Part shown: positions 54,514 to 56,562 of the stretch, piece after piece
How the letters are laid out: every line of letters begins with the position of its first letter
How positions within the stretch are numbered: position 1 is the stretch's first letter
NCBI GenBank assembly: GCA_015680685.1
Contig: MNCI01006166.1
Coordinates: 206,912 to 263,473 of the forward strand
DNA from: Gnetum montanum
Taxonomy: Eukaryota; Streptophyta; Gnetopsida; Gnetales; Gnetaceae
DNA: 56,562 nt
Direction: 5' to 3'
Position numbers and translations under genes: made by a program
The notes under the pieces: model-generated
What the model was told of the DNA's origin: nothing
Databases searched by the model: none
Seen by the model: only the letters and a program-made list of their open reading frames with translations

Positions 54514-56562
54514 TCCTAAGGCAAGCCATTGACATTCTTTCTCCAATTGTTCCCGTGTGAGCCTGTCTTCCAAGCGTTCTCATGCATGACGCGGGGGAAC
54601 AATTGATTTGTGAACCTCTGGTTGCTTTGAAACTCGTATGACGTATGGAGTAGGAAAGGGTTGCAATTGGGCGGTTGAAGGCGGTTGAGTGTTAGGCTGC
54701 GTAGGCACCCTAATAACATATTGGATCGATCTATTTTGTGTTTGCCGAGTGAAAGGTTGGTGATTATCAGGATGCTCAGGTATCCTGACAACATATGGAG
54801 TTGGTCTAGCTGGGGGTTAGACCTCCGTAGTTGCGACCGTAGGTGATACTTGGACTACGTAGGGGGTGGGTTGGGTAAGAGGTTGTATGTCTGTGGTAGT
54901 AGTAGTGGGAGGTACAAGCACTATGTATGATTTTTCTTGTGGTGGTATGGTAGAGGTTGCTACGACGGGGGGTATTCGGATGACATAGGGTCTTTGCGGG
55001 GTAGGCGGGTTATGTGGAGAGTATGATGATTGAGGTGCGGGTGTTTATGCAGTAGGAGGAATATGCACTACAAATGGTCTCTTAGGTATTTACTGCTCGC
55101 GATTTGAATAGATGGTGTTAATCCTAGGTGCTTCCATTTCGTTATCCAAGTAGATGGTGTTAATTACATATGGTGCTTCCTTAGTATTTAGAGGATCTTT
55201 ATATACACCCATGGCCTAATTTTGTGGTTTGACCAGGTTGGCTTCATCAAAAGTGATTTGACCTCCGTCGATCATCCATTGAATATCTTGTTTTAGGGTG
55301 AAACAATAGTCAGTGCCATGCCCATTACATTGGTGATAATCACAAAAACGGTCCATTCTAAAGCCCCTTGGAACTAGGGGCTCATCTAGCGTTGCCAGGC
55401 TTGGGTTCTGAACCAATTGATAGAACCGATCATGTCTTTGGATTGCTGTGGGGGACAATTGTTTATGTTTCATTAGTCCGACCTTCAAGAGTTGGTTGAA
55501 TAATTGTGAGGGTTTCATGGGCAATGATGTGTATTGAGAGGGGTCCCTCCTCTCAAAGTTTCTTGCACGGCCCGGTGTAGGATTTTGTGATGTGGACGAT
55601 TCGGATGCAGTCGTAGGAGCGGTTCTAGCATAATTAGTAGGGGTAGCAGGTGGTTTGCCTTGTTGTCCTATATTTGCTTGTTGTGTTTCCACTACTGCTG
55701 CTATAGTTGCCTTAGCCTTTTCTTTGTCTTTTTTATTATGTTGATTTTTAAAGGCTGAATAGGCAGGGTTGTGACTGTTTTGGGCTACCTCCTCTATGTT
55801 CTTTATTTGTACAAATGCTTGACTAAGAGTGCATGCATTGAGATAATATAATTTGGACTTGACAAAATCATTGATGACCCCTTTTAGAATAGTGAGGAGA
55901 TAAGTCTCCGGGATTGGCTCATGGAGCTCATTGAGGGCAACACTCCACTGTTGAATAAATTTCTGAATAGGTTCAAGCGGTGCTTGCTTGACTTGTATGA
56001 GGCTATCAAGTGTTGCTTTAGGCTTCAAGTTATACTTGAATCTGGTAACGAACTGGTATAATAAATCTTCCAGGGAATCTATTGAGTTTTGGGGCAAAGC
56101 TCGATACTAGTCAAGTGCTCTCCCTGTGAGGGACATGGGGAATATTCGCAGAATGGCGTGTGGCCATGCCTGAAGTAACACGCATTCTAATCTAAATGTT
56201 ATAAGGTGGGCGTTGGGGTCTGTCTCCCCATTGTATTTAGTTAACATGGGTAAGGAAACATCCTTAGGTAGTGTTAGAGGTGGAACTAAAGAGCTAATAG
56301 GGTCATCATGATAGAAATCCACTATCTTAAGCTCTCCGTTGGCAGCTGTTTTGAGGCGCTTGACCTCATCAGTTAGCTCTTGCATCAATTTTTTGGCATC
56401 AGCCCAGTCTTGGGCACTAGGTGAGATAGTAGATGGATTATGTTGTACAGTATACAAGTTAGATTGTTGCACAGTGGGCTGGAAGGAAGAAAGTTGTGTG
56501 GTTGGAGGTTGTACTTGCGAAATATTTATAGTGGGTGGTACTAGGGGTAGCACGTTGTAGGA
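54514..56562 (-). pseudogene. gag: Element F Gag (N-terminus outside window)
   Basis: The minus frame enters at the right edge. Capsid-like Retrotrans-gag region: MLTKYNGETDPNAHLITF, SLTGRALD, stop, then DSLEDLLYQFVTRF, PIQKFIQQWSVAL (56300-55850). A Lys/Ala/Thr-rich segment follows, then CDYHQCNGHGTDYCFTLK, the Tat-type zinc knuckle (about 55260-55345). After a TAG, the frame continues through a Pro-rich tail with repeated PYVIRIP motifs (55190-54600) and ends at a run of seven G (54507-54513), where one base too many shifts it out of the protease frame. Stops are all one transition from Trp, Gln or Arg codons. Confidence 0.85.
54600..55100 (-). repeat. PYVIRIP-type repeats in Gag tail of F
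   Basis: At least seven degenerate heptapeptides in the same frame, roughly every 20-30 residues: PFVVHIP, PYVIRIP, SYIVLVP, PYVVQVS, PYVVRIP, QYVIRVP and PYVIRVS. They are separated by Pro/Thr/Gln-rich linkers. Confidence 0.72.

Larger units (their letters stand above)
41269..56562 (-). mobile_element. Element F: Tat-lineage Ty3/gypsy element with an antisense gene
   Basis: On the minus strand: gag and protease (56562-53301), a 5.9-kb block carrying an opposite-strand spliced gene, then RT, RNase H, archaeal-type RNase H and integrase (47422-43898), a repeat cluster and the 3' LTR. The second RNase H (NFDGASTSRGG, TNNVTEYEGLLRGL) is the hallmark of the Tat lineage, which includes Ogre-like elements. 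Pol is one continuous frame broken only by stops, so F is much less decayed than A-C. The 5' LTR and N-terminus of gag are beyond the right edge. Confidence 0.87.

Overview
The window is nuclear DNA of a vascular plant and consists almost entirely of nested, decaying LTR retrotransposons of the Ty3/gypsy superfamily. The evidence is Athila-lineage and Tat-lineage gag/pol domains, tRNA-Asp-type primer binding sites, 5-bp target duplications, low GC and introns of plant size with GT/AG ends. I cannot name the species and I see no ordinary host gene, tRNA or rRNA.

Layout, left to right. (A) 1-7116, minus strand: the 5' part of an Athila-like element (5' LTR 6301-7116, PBS, long gag, protease, RT, RNase H, integrase), running off the left edge. 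(B) 7117-14236: an old plus-strand relative (gag C-terminus, protease, RT, RNase H), with a pair of 915-bp direct repeats (7682-8597 and 9888-10802) ahead of its first recognisable gag sequence. (C) 14237-41268, minus strand: an Athila-like element with 3' LTR, PPT, a third ORF of about 900 codons, integrase, RNase H, RT, protease and gag end. It is interrupted twice. (D) 14731-23075 sits in C's 3' LTR with TSD AAAGC. (E) 29812-38351 sits in C's integrase/RNase H region with TSD GTGTC. D and E keep LTRs, PBS, PPT, gag and the third ORF but have no pol, so they are non-autonomous relatives of C. (F) 41269-56562 and beyond, minus strand: a Tat-lineage element (extra archaeal-type RNase H) that cuts C off and runs out of the window on the right.

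Element F is the most unusual part. Its gag-protease frame (56562-53301) and its RT-RNase H-integrase frame (47422-43898) are separated by 5.9 kb. Those 5.9 kb carry, on the opposite strand, a gene of nine exons (48240-52568) whose splice phases fit together across every junction; it is now damaged by one 1-nt frameshift and four stops. Three clusters of a roughly 22-bp motif (consensus near TAGTTTAAnGTCATTnCGGAC) lie exactly at the borders of the coding modules: downstream of integrase, between RT and the antisense gene, and between the antisense gene and protease. The minisatellite upstream of the antisense gene and in its first intron resembles repeats in F's own LTR. My reading is that F carried an antisense, intron-containing accessory gene inside what may be a gag-pol intron. 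Splicing and expression are inferred, not shown.

Nearly all stops in F are one C-to-T or G-to-A step from Gln, Trp or Arg codons, as expected from decay of methylated cytosines. The order of insertion readable from the nesting is B, then C, then D, E and F inside C.
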